Source: Lunularia cruciata
Lineage: Eukaryota; Streptophyta; Marchantiopsida; Lunulariales; Lunulariaceae
Assembly: GCA_948567375.1 (NCBI GenBank)
Contig: OX419755.1
Coordinates: 61,019,945 to 61,083,944 of the forward strand
Direction of reading: 5' to 3'
Length of the DNA stretch: 64,000 nucleotides
Numbering within the stretch: the stretch's first letter is position 1; each line of letters opens with the position of its first letter. A program made the translations under genes and the position numbers. Below the pieces are notes generated by a model. It worked only from the letters and a program-made list of their open reading frames with translations. It made no database searches and had not been told where the DNA came from. This document shows, piece after piece, positions 11,263-20,771 of this stretch.

Positions 11263-12750
11263 CTAATCCTGCTGGCTGGGACATGGGTTTCTACTCAACC
11301 CATCTGCATCACGGTTCACCACTCCAGGTCTGTGAACAACCGTGAAATCATACTCCTGTAAAATCAGAGCCCATCGTGCAAGCTTCCCTAAAAGCTTGTC
11401 GGACTCCATCAACCACTTCAGCGGCTGATGATCAGTGATGAGAGTGAAGGGGTTACCAAATAGGTAACATCGGAAATGTGCTACTGCCCAAACTGCTGCC
11501 AAGCACTCTCCCTCATATGAACTATACTTCGCCTCCGCTGAATTGTTGGAGCAACTAGCATAGGCCACCACAAACTCCTTCTCCTCATCATCATGTTGGG
11601 TGAGCACCGCTCCAAGCCCCAACATACTCCAATCAGTGTGAACCTGAAATGGTCGTCCCCTGATCGGTCTCTTCAAAATAGGAGCAGATGTCAACCTCTC
11701 CTTGAGCTCTACAAAAGCTCTCTCCTGCTCATCTCCCCAACACCACTCCTGTGTAAGCTTGGTCAGCTTCGTCAAGGCCTTGGCAATGGCACTAAATCCT
11801 CTAACATAGCGGCGATAGAAGTTTGCCAACCCAAGGAATGCTCGCACTCTGCTCACATCCGTAGGCCGAGGAATACGTGCAATAGCCTCCACCTTGGTCT
11901 GCTGAACACCAAGTCCTCCGGGGTAGATAGTGTGACCCAAATACTCAACCTGCTCATGGAAGAACCTACACTTCCCAGGATGTAATTTGAGTCCATGAGA
12001 TCTCAACCTCTCAAACACCTCCAACAACTGTCTCTCATGCTCCTCCACAGTAGTGCTATACACCAAAATGTCATCAATATAGCACCAAGCAAAATCCAGT
12101 CCAGCTAGGATCCTATCCATGACCCTCTGGAACTCAGCAAGAGCGTTCTTCAACCCAAATGGTAAGAACCTCCACTGATATAACACATCCTTGCCGTGAG
12201 GATCAATAGCCCAAAATGCTGTCTTGGACCTATCCTCCTCCTTGATCGGCAACTGATGATATCCCGCTCGAAGATCCAAAGTACTAAAGACCTTTGCATG
12301 CCCAATCGCATCAAAAATCTCCTCCGGTGTAGGCATGGCATACCAATCAGCCCTGGTCTGTCGGTTGATAGGACGGTAATCTCCACACATCCGCCTATCT
12401 GTATAGTTGCCATGCATATCCTTCTTGGCTGGCATCACTGTCGCTGATGCATACTCTCCATGTGAAATCTCCACCAAACCAGCCTCAAAAAGGTCACTAC
12501 TCCGGCTCTGAATCAATGTCCTCTCCATCTCACTATATCGATAAGGACGTCGGAAAACAGGTGTGTCGCTAGTCAGCTCAATCCGTATACCAGGTCCCTT
12601 CAGAGCACCCAAATCCTTCATACTGAAGGCAAAACAACTCGTGTGACTCCTCAAGAACCTCCAAACCCTCCGTCTTTCCTCTCCAGTAAGCTTGGGTCCA
12701 AGATCTGGCTCCCAAGTATCCTCTGTAACTGTAGTAGGAGTGGAAGACAT
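11263..12750 (-). CDS. pol: Reverse transcriptase and RNase H (pol part, copy 2)
   Basis: A 495-residue open frame. RT core: CGDYRPIN (about 122-129), FSTLDLRAGYHQ (155-166), FLPFGLKNA (195-203) and the catalytic YIDDILVYS (224-232), then LGHTI and the connection FLGLANFYRR (305-314). RNase H follows with candidate acidic residues D373 (HTDWS), E416 (EGECLA), D440 (TDHQPL) and D481 (DADGLSR). It copies element RNA into cDNA in virus-like particles. FGLKNA replaces the common FGLTNAP. An ATG stands at 12750, but the frame continues unbroken from the DNMT except for TAG at 12763, so it may be made by readthrough rather than its own start. TAG at 11263-11265 separates it from integrase in the same frame. 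Confidence 0.95.
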   Translation of the reverse strand: MSSTPTTVTEDTWEPDLGPKLTGEERRRVWRFLRSHTSCFAFSMKDLGALKGPGIRIELTSDTPVFRRPYRYSEMERTLIQSRSSDLFEAGLVEISHGEYASATVMPAKKDMHGNYTDRRMCGDYRPINRQTRADWYAMPTPEEIFDAIGHAKVFSTLDLRAGYHQLPIKEEDRSKTAFWAIDPHGKDVLYQWRFLPFGLKNALAEFQRVMDRILAGLDFAWCYIDDILVYSTTVEEHERQLLEVFERLRSHGLKLHPGKCRFFHEQVEYLGHTIYPGGLGVQQTKVEAIARIPRPTDVSRVRAFLGLANFYRRYVRGFSAIAKALTKLTKLTQEWCWGDEQERAFVELKERLTSAPILKRPIRGRPFQVHTDWSMLGLGAVLTQHDDEEKEFVVAYASCSNNSAEAKYSSYEGECLAAVWAVAHFRCYLFGNPFTLITDHQPLKWLMESDKLLGKLARWALILQEYDFTVVHRPGVVNRDADGLSRNPCPSQQD

Positions 12751-12756
12751 ACTGAT

Positions 12757-12765
12757 TGGCTGCTA
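12757..12765 (-). promoter_or_regulatory. Candidate leaky UAG stop between DNMT and RT
   Basis: On the minus strand the codons read GTG TAG CAG CCA. TAG followed by CAR-YYA is the tobamovirus-type readthrough context. The upstream DNMT frame and the downstream RT frame are the same. Copy 3 retains GTA TAG CAA CCA at 45430-45438, which also fits. An ATG lies 12 bases after the stop, so reinitiation is an alternative. Confidence 0.5.
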
Positions 12766-14577
12766 CACTGGGCCCTTGGGAGCAATGGTGTCATGCTCCC
12801 AACCACTAGAGGTCCCAACCTCTGTGTGAAAAACTCCCTCCACTCTGGCTGCAAGCTCCATACGTCCTCTGGCTGCATCCCATGTGGACCAAGGGTGTAA
12901 TCCAAGTAGCCCACGCTCACCTGGATGGACTCCAAGTAGACCACTCTCCCTAGTAGCTACTGGATGTGTCCCAAGAATACCATGTCCACTCGGTCCATCG
13001 CCCCCAGCATGTGCCTGAATCGTGTCGATAGGCACAAGGCTCACAAGTGTCCGAGTGGTGATGCCTATCAAGCGCATCCTACGCTGCTCTGCCAAACCAA
13101 GGCTCACAATCCAGGTCAAACAGTTCAGGTCGATAGCCTGACCTAACACCTGACGCCTCGATGCCTCTGACACTGCTGGAACAGCGGTAATACCAGTGCG
13201 AAAACCCATCGCCCGCTCTCTCTCATCAGCATTGGGCTCCACCAACTGCTGTAACTGTGAGTCCCAAACAAGTCCAGGTCCTCCCTCTCGAAAAGCATGA
13301 GAGCCTGGGAAACTCATGAGTGTGGGAAATGCAGCTCTAGGCTGTCCAACTAGGTTCACCACTGCCATAGGTGACCTATCAGCCACTACCACTATCTGAG
13401 ACTGATGCCCAACATCCAAGATATCATCAACAAGGATGTGGTCAAGTCTTTTAATCCCATCATAACTACGCTGTAGAACCTCTCTGGGTAAAAGGTTCGT
13501 CCACCAAAGACAAAGACGATGAGCCAGTGATCCCACTCTGGCTGCATCTAACAATACAGCAGGTCCCATCCAAGAATGGACCTGATGTGTACTCGCCACC
13601 ACTCTAGTGCGAGAATCACCCATCAATGGAACGTTCTCCAAAAGGTAAGCTGGAGAAACAGACTTATGAACCTGGAGATGTCGTAGTATCCGTAACATCT
13701 CCCAAAACACACCAGAATGAGGATCCTGAAGACCCAAACCGCGGCCCGCACGTGTATGTCCCTGACATGGCCATCCAGAAATCACCAAGTGAATAGGCCC
13801 ATGTCTCTCTAGGTCATGCGCCCCCAATAAGGAAATGTCTCCTGGTAAGGCCTTCTGGTAACCTCTGACTGCTGACATCGATAATAACTCCGGATACCGA
13901 TAGGCCAAGTGTGCCACATGATGTAGAGAGACTCGCCTAGCAGTCTCATCTCTCTCTACATACAAGTACCTCTGTACTCGGATACCCGCCTGTAACACCG
14001 CAGCTAGTCCGGTGCTGATCCCACCAAACAACTCCAATAGGCATATCCCCTCTACTGGATACTGCCAAGCAATGAGTGTGGTATCCAGAGGTGTCAAAGC
14101 AATCGCCTCTAGAGGCTCATCCTCACACTCATCCCCTGATGGTACGAAGGCTCCACTCCAAGCCTGCTGCACCAACTGATCTGCATGCTGCTGCAATGCA
14201 TCCTCTGAACTCCACAATGGAACATCCAAGGTGGATGAAACAATCCCACTCGTACTCCATAGCCGAGTGATCTCCTCTGGTACTAGAGTATCCTCTGCAT
14301 GGGCGTTCCCCTCCAACAAGTCACCAGGCCAAGTAACTGCACCGCTGAAAGCCAAAACTGATGCTGCCATGGTCCCGGACTGTAGTGAGCCAAGACTGCC
14401 ACTACTGAAACGTACTGGTAGGCGACATACCCGTCCCTCACCAGACTGCCAACCAGGTCTATAAGAGGCTGTCTCCTCCCAATAGTCAATACTGAAACCC
14501 ATAGGGCATAACACTGCTCCCCCAACTAGCACATCATAGGACTCAGCTATCGTCGCAATAGCCTGAGCTCTCACCAC
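12763..14577 (-). CDS. Retrotransposon-encoded C5-cytosine DNA methyltransferase (DNMT3-like), with protease tail and linkers
   Basis: A 604-residue open stretch, part of the longer gag-PR-DNMT frame. Residues 1-45 finish the protease (YDVLVGG, PMGF, DYWEE). Residues 177-495 form a C5 methyltransferase: motif I LLELFGGISTGL (180-191, SAM binding), motif IV SGWPCQGH with the catalytic Cys271 (codon 13765-13767), motif VI LLENVP with E314, a motif VIII-like AHRLCLWW (352-359), motif IX RERAMGFRTG (453-462), and a motif X-like SRRQVLGQAIDLN (473-485). Motif I and the regions ERDETARR, VLLDAARVGSLAHR and RERAMGF resemble DNMT3 more than DNMT1 or CMT. The second Arg expected in motif VIII is Cys356. 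A linker (about 530-565) has three G-[IL]-L-G-x-H-P repeats. The enzyme would transfer methyl groups from SAM to cytosine, perhaps on element cDNA. The first residue here is not a true start: the frame continues upstream of the TAG at 14638. Confidence 0.93.
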   Translation of the reverse strand: MVRAQAIATIAESYDVLVGGAVLCPMGFSIDYWEETASYRPGWQSGEGRVCRLPVRFSSGSLGSLQSGTMAASVLAFSGAVTWPGDLLEGNAHAEDTLVPEEITRLWSTSGIVSSTLDVPLWSSEDALQQHADQLVQQAWSGAFVPSGDECEDEPLEAIALTPLDTTLIAWQYPVEGICLLELFGGISTGLAAVLQAGIRVQRYLYVERDETARRVSLHHVAHLAYRYPELLSMSAVRGYQKALPGDISLLGAHDLERHGPIHLVISGWPCQGHTRAGRGLGLQDPHSGVFWEMLRILRHLQVHKSVSPAYLLENVPLMGDSRTRVVASTHQVHSWMGPAVLLDAARVGSLAHRLCLWWTNLLPREVLQRSYDGIKRLDHILVDDILDVGHQSQIVVVADRSPMAVVNLVGQPRAAFPTLMSFPGSHAFREGGPGLVWDSQLQQLVEPNADERERAMGFRTGITAVPAVSEASRRQVLGQAIDLNCLTWIVSLGLAEQRRMRLIGITTRTLVSLVPIDTIQAHAGGDGPSGHGILGTHPVATRESGLLGVHPGERGLLGLHPWSTWDAARGRMELAARVEGVFHTEVGTSSGWEHDTIAPKGPV

Positions 14578-14637
14578 TGAGCTATCAGTCGGATGACCAG
14601 GCTGAACCTGGACAACAAGCTCTCCATGTGTGATGTA

Positions 14638-16995
14638 CTATGTCGAACCACCACCAAGAGATGTCTGGATCTGAAATGGACACCTCTCCACATCGGTCTT
14701 CCGTAACTCCAGACCAACAACTGCAGCCTTCCCCAACATAAGGGGCTGCGCACCAGAGTCTAACAAGACTCTCTGTGGTGTATAGACCTTCCCTGAAGGT
14801 CCTACCAAATGAAAGATCCCCCTCTGGTTATCCAATAGGACAACACCAGGTGTAAACCGCGCTCTCTCAAAGGCCGGTCTAGCTGGCAACTCCTCCAGTC
14901 TAGCCGCTGCTGCCTGCCATAAACCACTGGTCGCTGAATGGATCCCATGCTCCTCAACCAAGTCAGCTCCACTACCAACCACCTCTGCTCTAGTAGTAGG
15001 AACTGCACCATCCCTACTCTCACACAACGTGGCAGCCAACCAGAACACTGGGGCTGGGTCAACTCCCAATGTAAACATGTCATTGGCTGAAAATAAAGGA
15101 TGCCGCATAATCAGCTGAGCCGCCCCCAACATCATGCTAGACTCAGTCTGTGTAGTAGCAGGTGGTTGACTAGTAGGTACTCCATCAGGTACTCCATCAC
15201 CACCTACCACACCTGCACTGGGACGTCTAGGAACCATGGATGTCGTCTGCAATGCCTCAGATAGCGTGAAAGACTGGGGAAGTCTGACCTGTCTCCCAAC
15301 CTCTCCTCTCTGTGGGTCCAACTCCACTGATGCTCCTCTAGGCTCTGGAGCACGTACTGCACTCCTAGTCATTGCTGCAGATGCATCCACCTGTGCTGCT
15401 CCGCACATGAAGTCCAAAGCATCTCTATCACCAGCATATGAGGTGGAAGCCTCAGCACCCGAATCTGATCTCCTTTGAGCAATAGCCATACTAGCCAATC
15501 TCTGCTCCAACTGCTCAATCCGAGTAGCCATAGCTGTGTCAGAAGTAAGGGCAGGTACCGCACTCCTACTAGGTGTAGATCCTCTACCACCACCTCTACC
15601 ACCTCGTCCTCCATGAACTGGAGCTCCACTACTACCTGTCATAGCAGCCCTACCACTCCGTAACTCCGGGTGTAGGTCAAAACACCGGTCATTAGTATGA
15701 CCAAATCTATGGCAGTGCTCACACTGCCTCTGTGCTGGCTGTGATGCACCAGAGGTATCAGGTCCGCTGCCCTGAGTACACTCTCTCCTATGGTGAGGTC
15801 CACCACAAGTCCAACAAGCAACACCACCACTCACTGGCTGCTGCTGACCCGAAAATGAGGGTAAGGGTCTAACTCCACTAGGCCCTCCACTTGCTCCATA
15901 GGATCTGGGCTGTCCACCATGTCCTCAAAAACCAATTGGGCGTGGTGCACTCTGCTACACTCTAGAAGAAGTCACAACCGTGGATGAGGTCTCTCTACCA
16001 AATCCAACTGTCACCACTCTCTCCTCCACCATGTTGAGCTCAATACGCTCAGCCAAACCAAAGACTACTGCCAAAGTGGGCGAAGTAGCCTGCAACAACG
16101 TAGCATCACGAACTCTACGTCGCAACTCCCTGTCCAGTATCCCATACCAAAACTGGACTGCCTGGGCCTCAGTAACTCTCTGAGTGAAACTGATCAGCCG
16201 CCTCATGCGAGTGTATGCCTCGCGTAGGCTCTCTCCAGCCTTCCGCTGGAACTCCTGCAAGCTCCTCAGCTTGTTAGTCCGCACTCCCTGGTAGTTCTGC
16301 CTCAAACATAGGAAGAACTCCACCATGGGGTTAAACCCTGGTACCACACCACCTCCTACAACGGTACCTCCACTTGTAGTAGCACTATCTCCAGCTAGTG
16401 CACCTCCACTAGCTCCACCAACACTACTTGAGCTAGAACTCGTAGGTACAGCCGACCTACTCCTGGCCACCGAACCTGAAGTGATGGAGACATAGTGTGG
16501 AGACCAATACTGTCTCCATAACTCAATCTCCTCCAAATGAGCTCTCCTGAACTCATGGTAGTCGTCCATCGGTGGACCCTCCAAGTGCTGAAACAACCCC
16601 TTCCATGCCATGAAGGGTGTGAACAAAGTCGGGTTCCGCATCTGCTGCAGATCACACCAACTATCGAACTCTTGGATGAAATCATCCAACTCAATAGTTC
16701 CCATTGTACCAAAGTAACGCCTAGGCCCTTTGGAGGCCCCATAAATCTCGTCCATGTCCCACAACAACGGTGCGGACACACCAAGTGCACTCTCAACTGA
16801 ATCAACTCCTGTGTCAAACTCCAACTCAGAGTCAATCTCCTCCCTCGTTGGGACCTGAGATACAGGCTGATACCGAGCACCACTTCGAGTAAACCCACTG
16901 CGTACTGCAGGGCTAACTCCTCTGGAATCTCCAAAGAACTCCGTCGTGACCACGTAACTGCAACAGCAAACCCGAACCACCAACTGCAACCGCAA
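14638..16995 (-). pseudogene. gag: gag and protease, copy 2, with three stops
   Basis: The 16995-15955 segment carries Gag: IELDDFIQEFDSWCDL, a capsid-like core with PMVEFFLCLRQNYQG and LRSLQEFQRKAGESLREAY, then RVTEAQAVQFWYGILDREL. After stops at 15955-15957 (TAG) and 15925-15927 (TGA), the same frame gives two zinc knuckles (CWTCGGPHHRREC and the canonical CEHCHRFGHTNDRC), a low-complexity linker, and the aspartic protease active site DSGAQPLM (about 14743-14766). TAG at 14638-14640 interrupts the protease before its YDVLVGG half. Copy 1 has sense codons at all three sites (CAG, CGA, CAG). Gag would form the particle and bind RNA, and the protease would process the polyprotein. No ATG is obvious at the 5' end of the frame near 17033. 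Confidence 0.92.
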
Positions 16996-17345
16996 GTCGC
17001 AACTGCAAGTGCCCCACCAAGTGCCAACACCAACTAGACACCACCCACTAATGTAACTCTAACCGAGATAACTACACTAGGGGAAGGGCAACCTGTAACC
17101 TGCCATCATAACACGCACTCTCACGGTCTGCAGGTCATCACTTCTTGCCTCACCGGAGAGAAACAAAGGTAGTCTGACTGGTCATCACTCCAGCTTCACC
17201 ACCGAGAGCACACCAGAGCACCAACGCTCAAAAGTCAAGGCACCTCACACAAACGTGGTGCACAAACAGGAAGCAAAGAATGGAGGGGATCCAATCACAA
17301 GAAATCTAAATGAAAACCCTCCATCTCATAACACAACACGGGACT

Positions 17346-17358
17346 GACTCTGCCACCA
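17346..17358 (-). other. Candidate primer-binding site, copy 2
   Basis: Minus-strand TGGTGGCAGAGTC, two bases inside the LTR end CA at 17361-17362. It is identical in copy 1. The tRNA cannot be named with confidence. Confidence 0.65.
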
Positions 17359-17764
17359 TTTGGCATTTGACATAAGAGTAGTTCGTATCTAAGTCCTAAG
17401 CTACCAGGATCACCAAGAATGGGATCAAACTGCCTCTCCTAGCCAAAGCTACATGTGTATAGATAACAGTGGCACAGTCACTATGACAACAAGTGAGGGT
17501 GGACCAGTTGGCTAGGGCACCAGTCTAGGAACAAGAGATCTAGGGGTCAAACCCTGTTGCGCACAATCTAGCAAGAAAGGCAAATTTTGCCAACCAATGA
17601 CCAAGATCTACACTAAACTAGCTAGCCTCACGCCAGCAAGCTGGCTTGCTGGCCCTTCTAGGCCTTCGTAGCCTCTCATAGCCCACAGCCCTATGCCTCA
17701 AAGCCTCGAAACGCCGAAATTCAGCCAAATGAGGCCTTTCTTGTTGCCACTTCGAACCTCCTCC

Positions 17765-17850
17765 AAAATTGGCGAAACTTCTCCAAATCTGCGAAACTCC
17801 TCCAAACTAGCGAAACTTCTCCAAATCTGGCCAAACAGCGAAACTCCTCC
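17765..17850 (-). repeat. Short tandem repeat inside family A LTR
   Basis: About four imperfect units containing GCGAAACT(T/C)CTCCAAA. Copy 1 has the same array in opposite orientation at 5655-5760. Confidence 0.75.
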
Positions 17851-18298
17851 AATTCTGGCCCAAAAATCTGACGTAAATCTGACATAAAATCTGACGTAAA
17901 CCCTAAAGATGGATGTCCGCCAAATCCCCCGCTAACTTTCCACTCGAGCCAAATTGACAAAACGGGTTTTTCCAAATCACAATTTCATGAGAAGAGCTTT
18001 CCAACTCCACCTTCAATTTCACTTTCTGAGCCCAACTCACAGCAAATTGGTCCTGCCTTCACCTCCTGAGCTCAAAATCACAACACTGCTCGAAAATTGC
18101 TCCTTCTTTGCTCAAAATTTGGCCAACGCTTCCGCACACCGTCCGCCTAACTGCCAAATTTGCATCAACTACACGAGCTTCTGCACACTAGGGAAACATA
18201 GAACCTGAATCGAGCTACCACGATCCACCGAGCTTGGAGATACCACCAACACTCAACGTTCCTGCACCCGATTTCCCCCTGACTTCACTTCTCTGATG

Positions 18299-18746
18299 TA
18301 ATCAGATTGCTTAACACTTTCAACTCAACTCAACTCAGATCAGTACTTGATCTGTCACTCTATAAACTGCCAACAACTGGGCACTGATTATAGTCAAGCC
18401 ACACCCACTCAAGCATAGAGAATCCAGGTGACGCTCGCCGGCCTCTGTCCACCATAGCCAGGAACTCGAAGGCTCAACATCAGAGAAGTGAGCTCTCTGG
18501 AGCTCACTTCGAAACTATACCCCCTAGACTCGAGCTAGCCCTGAAACCCTAACGGTCCCGCTGACGGCACACTCGACGGTGCAAACGATGCAAAGTGATG
18601 GTGGGCCCTACCGTGAAGTCAGTACCCCGAACACAAAATCTAACCGTCGGAAAGTAGTCCCTGAGAAACAGCTAGAATAACTCTAACTACCATCACTGGA
18701 ACTCCAGTGTCCGAGCATCTAGATGCGGAACTACAAATGGCGTGAC
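18299..18746 (-). repeat. Inverted repeat arm 1 (LTR R/U5 sequence)
   Basis: These 448 bases are near-perfectly reverse-complementary to 19037-19484, with a handful of single-base differences. In the element's own orientation the arm starts at the predicted transcription start. Confidence 0.95.
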
Positions 18747-18777
18747 ATAGATGTACTTGACCTATAGCTAGTTCATT

Positions 18778-18786
18778 CTTTATATG
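18778..18786 (-). promoter_or_regulatory. TATA box of family A LTR promoter
   Basis: The minus strand reads CCATATAAAG. The expected start lies about 30-40 bases further on, near 18746. That is exactly where the 448-bp inverted repeat arm begins, which supports this as the start of the R region. Confidence 0.55.
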
Positions 18787-18926
18787 GTATAGATTGCAGA
18801 CAGGCGACTAACGATGGGGCTCCATAGCACCCGGCCTCCTGATCTTTGCCCATTAGAGGGTATACCATATACTTAGAGTAGATGGCTATTTGGAGTTAGA
18901 GGGACCTAACCGCCAGCTAGGGGGCG

Positions 18927-19033
18927 ATTGTGGCACTTTAGAGTCTATGTATGACTTATGTGTGAGTTGTGCTTCTATAGTGTATGATGTTGACAGCGAT
19001 GTATGTTGTGTAGCGATGTATATACGCACGACA
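18927..19033. repeat. 107-bp direct repeat, left copy
   Basis: ATTGTGGCACTTTAGAG through to GCACGACA. It is the same as 19484-19590 apart from one visible base, and lies on one side of inverted arm 2. Confidence 0.95.
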
Positions 19034-19036
19034 GCG

Positions 19037-19484
19037 GTCACGCCATTTGTAGTTCCGCATCTAGATGCTCGGACACTGGAGTTCCAGTGATGGTAGTTAG
19101 AGTTATTCTAGCAGTTTCTCAGGGACTACTTTCCGATGGTTAGATTTTGTGTTCGGGGTACTGACTTCACGGTGGGGCCCACCGTCACTTTGCACCGTTT
19201 ACACCGTCGAGTGTGCCGTTAGCGGGACCGTTAGGGTTTCAGGGCTAGCTCGAGTCCAGGGGGTATAGTTTCGAAGTGAGCTCCAGAGAGCTCACTTCTC
19301 TGATGTTGAGCCTTCGAGTTCCTGGCTATGGTGGACAGAGGCCGGCGAGCGTCACCTGGATTCTCTATGCTTGAGTGGGTGTGGCTTGACTGTAATCAGT
19401 GCCCAGTTGTTGGCAGTTTATAGAGTGACAGATCAAGTACTGATCTGAGTTGAGTTGAGTTGAAAGTGTTAAGCAATCTGATTA
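19037..19484 (+). repeat. Inverted repeat arm 2
   Basis: Reverse complement of arm 1, separated from it by 290 bases holding the LTR promoter. Three unmatched bases (GCG) precede it, and 107-bp direct repeats flank it. Confidence 0.95.
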
Positions 19485-19590
19485 TTGTGGCACTTTAGAG
19501 TATATGTATGACTTATGTGTGAGTTGTGCTTCTATAGTGTATGATGTTGACAGCGATGTATGTTGTGTAGCGATGTATATACGCACGACA
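19484..19590. repeat. 107-bp direct repeat, right copy
   Basis: Second copy of 18927-19033. Element-like sequence ends at ACGACA (19590); AT-rich host DNA starting TACTAGTTTG follows. Confidence 0.95.
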
Positions 19591-20699
19591 TACTAGTTTG
19601 TAAATGGCAATAATAAACTAAACTCTATATATTGAGTGAGCAATGAGGTATATAATATGATTAAACATGGAAAAAATTAAGCCTGAAGTTTATCATAGGT
19701 ATACCAACAATTGAATTCTCAATCCAATGATATGAAACTTGCTTTTTACAACCAACTATTAATATAAAATCAGGCTTAAGTGATTAAACTCATACTAAAT
19801 TATAAGTGTCTCACAACATGAATATTTTCAAATACTAGTTTGTAAAACTAATGTTTGAGATATTTGGTCAAACTATTAGTATCATTACAAATAATTATCC
19901 CAATTTTCAGTATAAAATTACTATATATTTAACTGTATGTCATGGAAATCTTAATATTAAGGTTCATATAATAATACACTACAATTAAAAAATAAAATTA
20001 AATCAAACATGGGAAAAGGTAACTTTATAGTACATATATATGAATAGTCCATAAAATAATTTGATATCTCTCATTAAAACTATTGTGCATAAAACAACCT
20101 TTTTTTAATGTGAAGCTAATCAATGAAACTCTTATATTTTGCATCATTGAGAGATTTAAATTCTCACTAACAATAAAAAGAAAAAGAAAATTGGACTACA
20201 TCCTCAAACTAAGATAAATGAAGAAACTAGTATATTACACGTTTAGTACAGTCTTGCAAAAGCTTTGAGAGTCGAATTTGTTAAAATTTGACTTTCCACT
20301 CAAATTAACTTTCTTACAACTAAGAATAGTCATCCTTAAAGACTACTGAATAACTAAGTTATTGATAGCTATAAAATATACCACCCTTGAAATATCTTCT
20401 TGATAAAAGTAATGCACGTCTCTCAACTAGAAATTTTCATATTTAGTTGTTTAAAGTATCACAAGTGTAATTTGCAATATCATTCGAAGGCAATCATAAC
20501 ATTTGATAGCGATTTGACGAGAAAACAGTTTCAAAATAACAATGAATGTATATCTCTTTTGTTGGTAAAAGATTGTCTTGCTTTAACTTGTCTATTTTTA
20601 ACTTGCAGTTCATCAAGATTGGTTAACTACTAAACCTATGATAATCATATATTTAAATTTTTCTCTTACAAATCAGAAACTCATTAATCTATGACTTGC

Positions 20700-20771
<72 letters not shown>

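Larger units (their letters stand above)
5500..18011. repeat. Giant inverted repeat formed by family A copies 1 and 2
   Basis: Arm 5500-9676 (4.18 kb) pairs with 13861-18011 in reverse complement, spaced by 4.18 kb of copy 2 sequence. Identity is high with scattered transitions. The arms carry different stop mutations, so the halves have existed separately for some time. Confidence 0.92.
17361..19033 (-). repeat. Family A 5' LTR (copy 2), about 1.67 kb
   Basis: On the minus strand it begins TGTCGTGCG at 19033 and ends AATGCCA at 17361, next to the primer-binding site. It contains a TATA box (18778-18786) and, at about 17765-17850, a short C-rich tandem repeat of the GCGAAACTtCTCCAAA type in about four units. 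The inner 650 bases match copy 1. The start at 19033 is inferred from the TG and from the 107-bp repeat that recurs at 19484-19590; an outer boundary at 19590 is equally possible. Confidence 0.65.
9677..19590 (-). mobile_element. Family A DNMT-bearing Ty3/gypsy element, copy 2 (nearly complete internal region)
   Basis: Read right to left: 5' LTR region (17361-19033, with an extra rearranged block to 19590), primer-binding site (17346-17358), gag (16995-15955), zinc knuckles and protease (15834 to about 14460), DNMT (to 12763), RT-RNase H (12750-11263), and integrase with a PHD-like finger (11226-9679). The order is unusual because the DNMT is inserted between protease and RT. All pieces share one reading frame broken by stops. 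The 3' end is cut at 9676, so there is no 3' LTR and no target-site duplication to test. No internal frameshift was found. Confidence 0.93.

Noticed and set aside
17346-17358. Firm assignment of the family A primer to iMet tRNA
   Set aside because: Three mismatches in 13 bases; another tRNA may fit better.
5500-19590. Copies 1 and 2 as the two ends of one normal element
   Set aside because: They are inverted, carry duplicate gag and partial DNMT, and have different mutations. An LTR element has LTRs in direct orientation.
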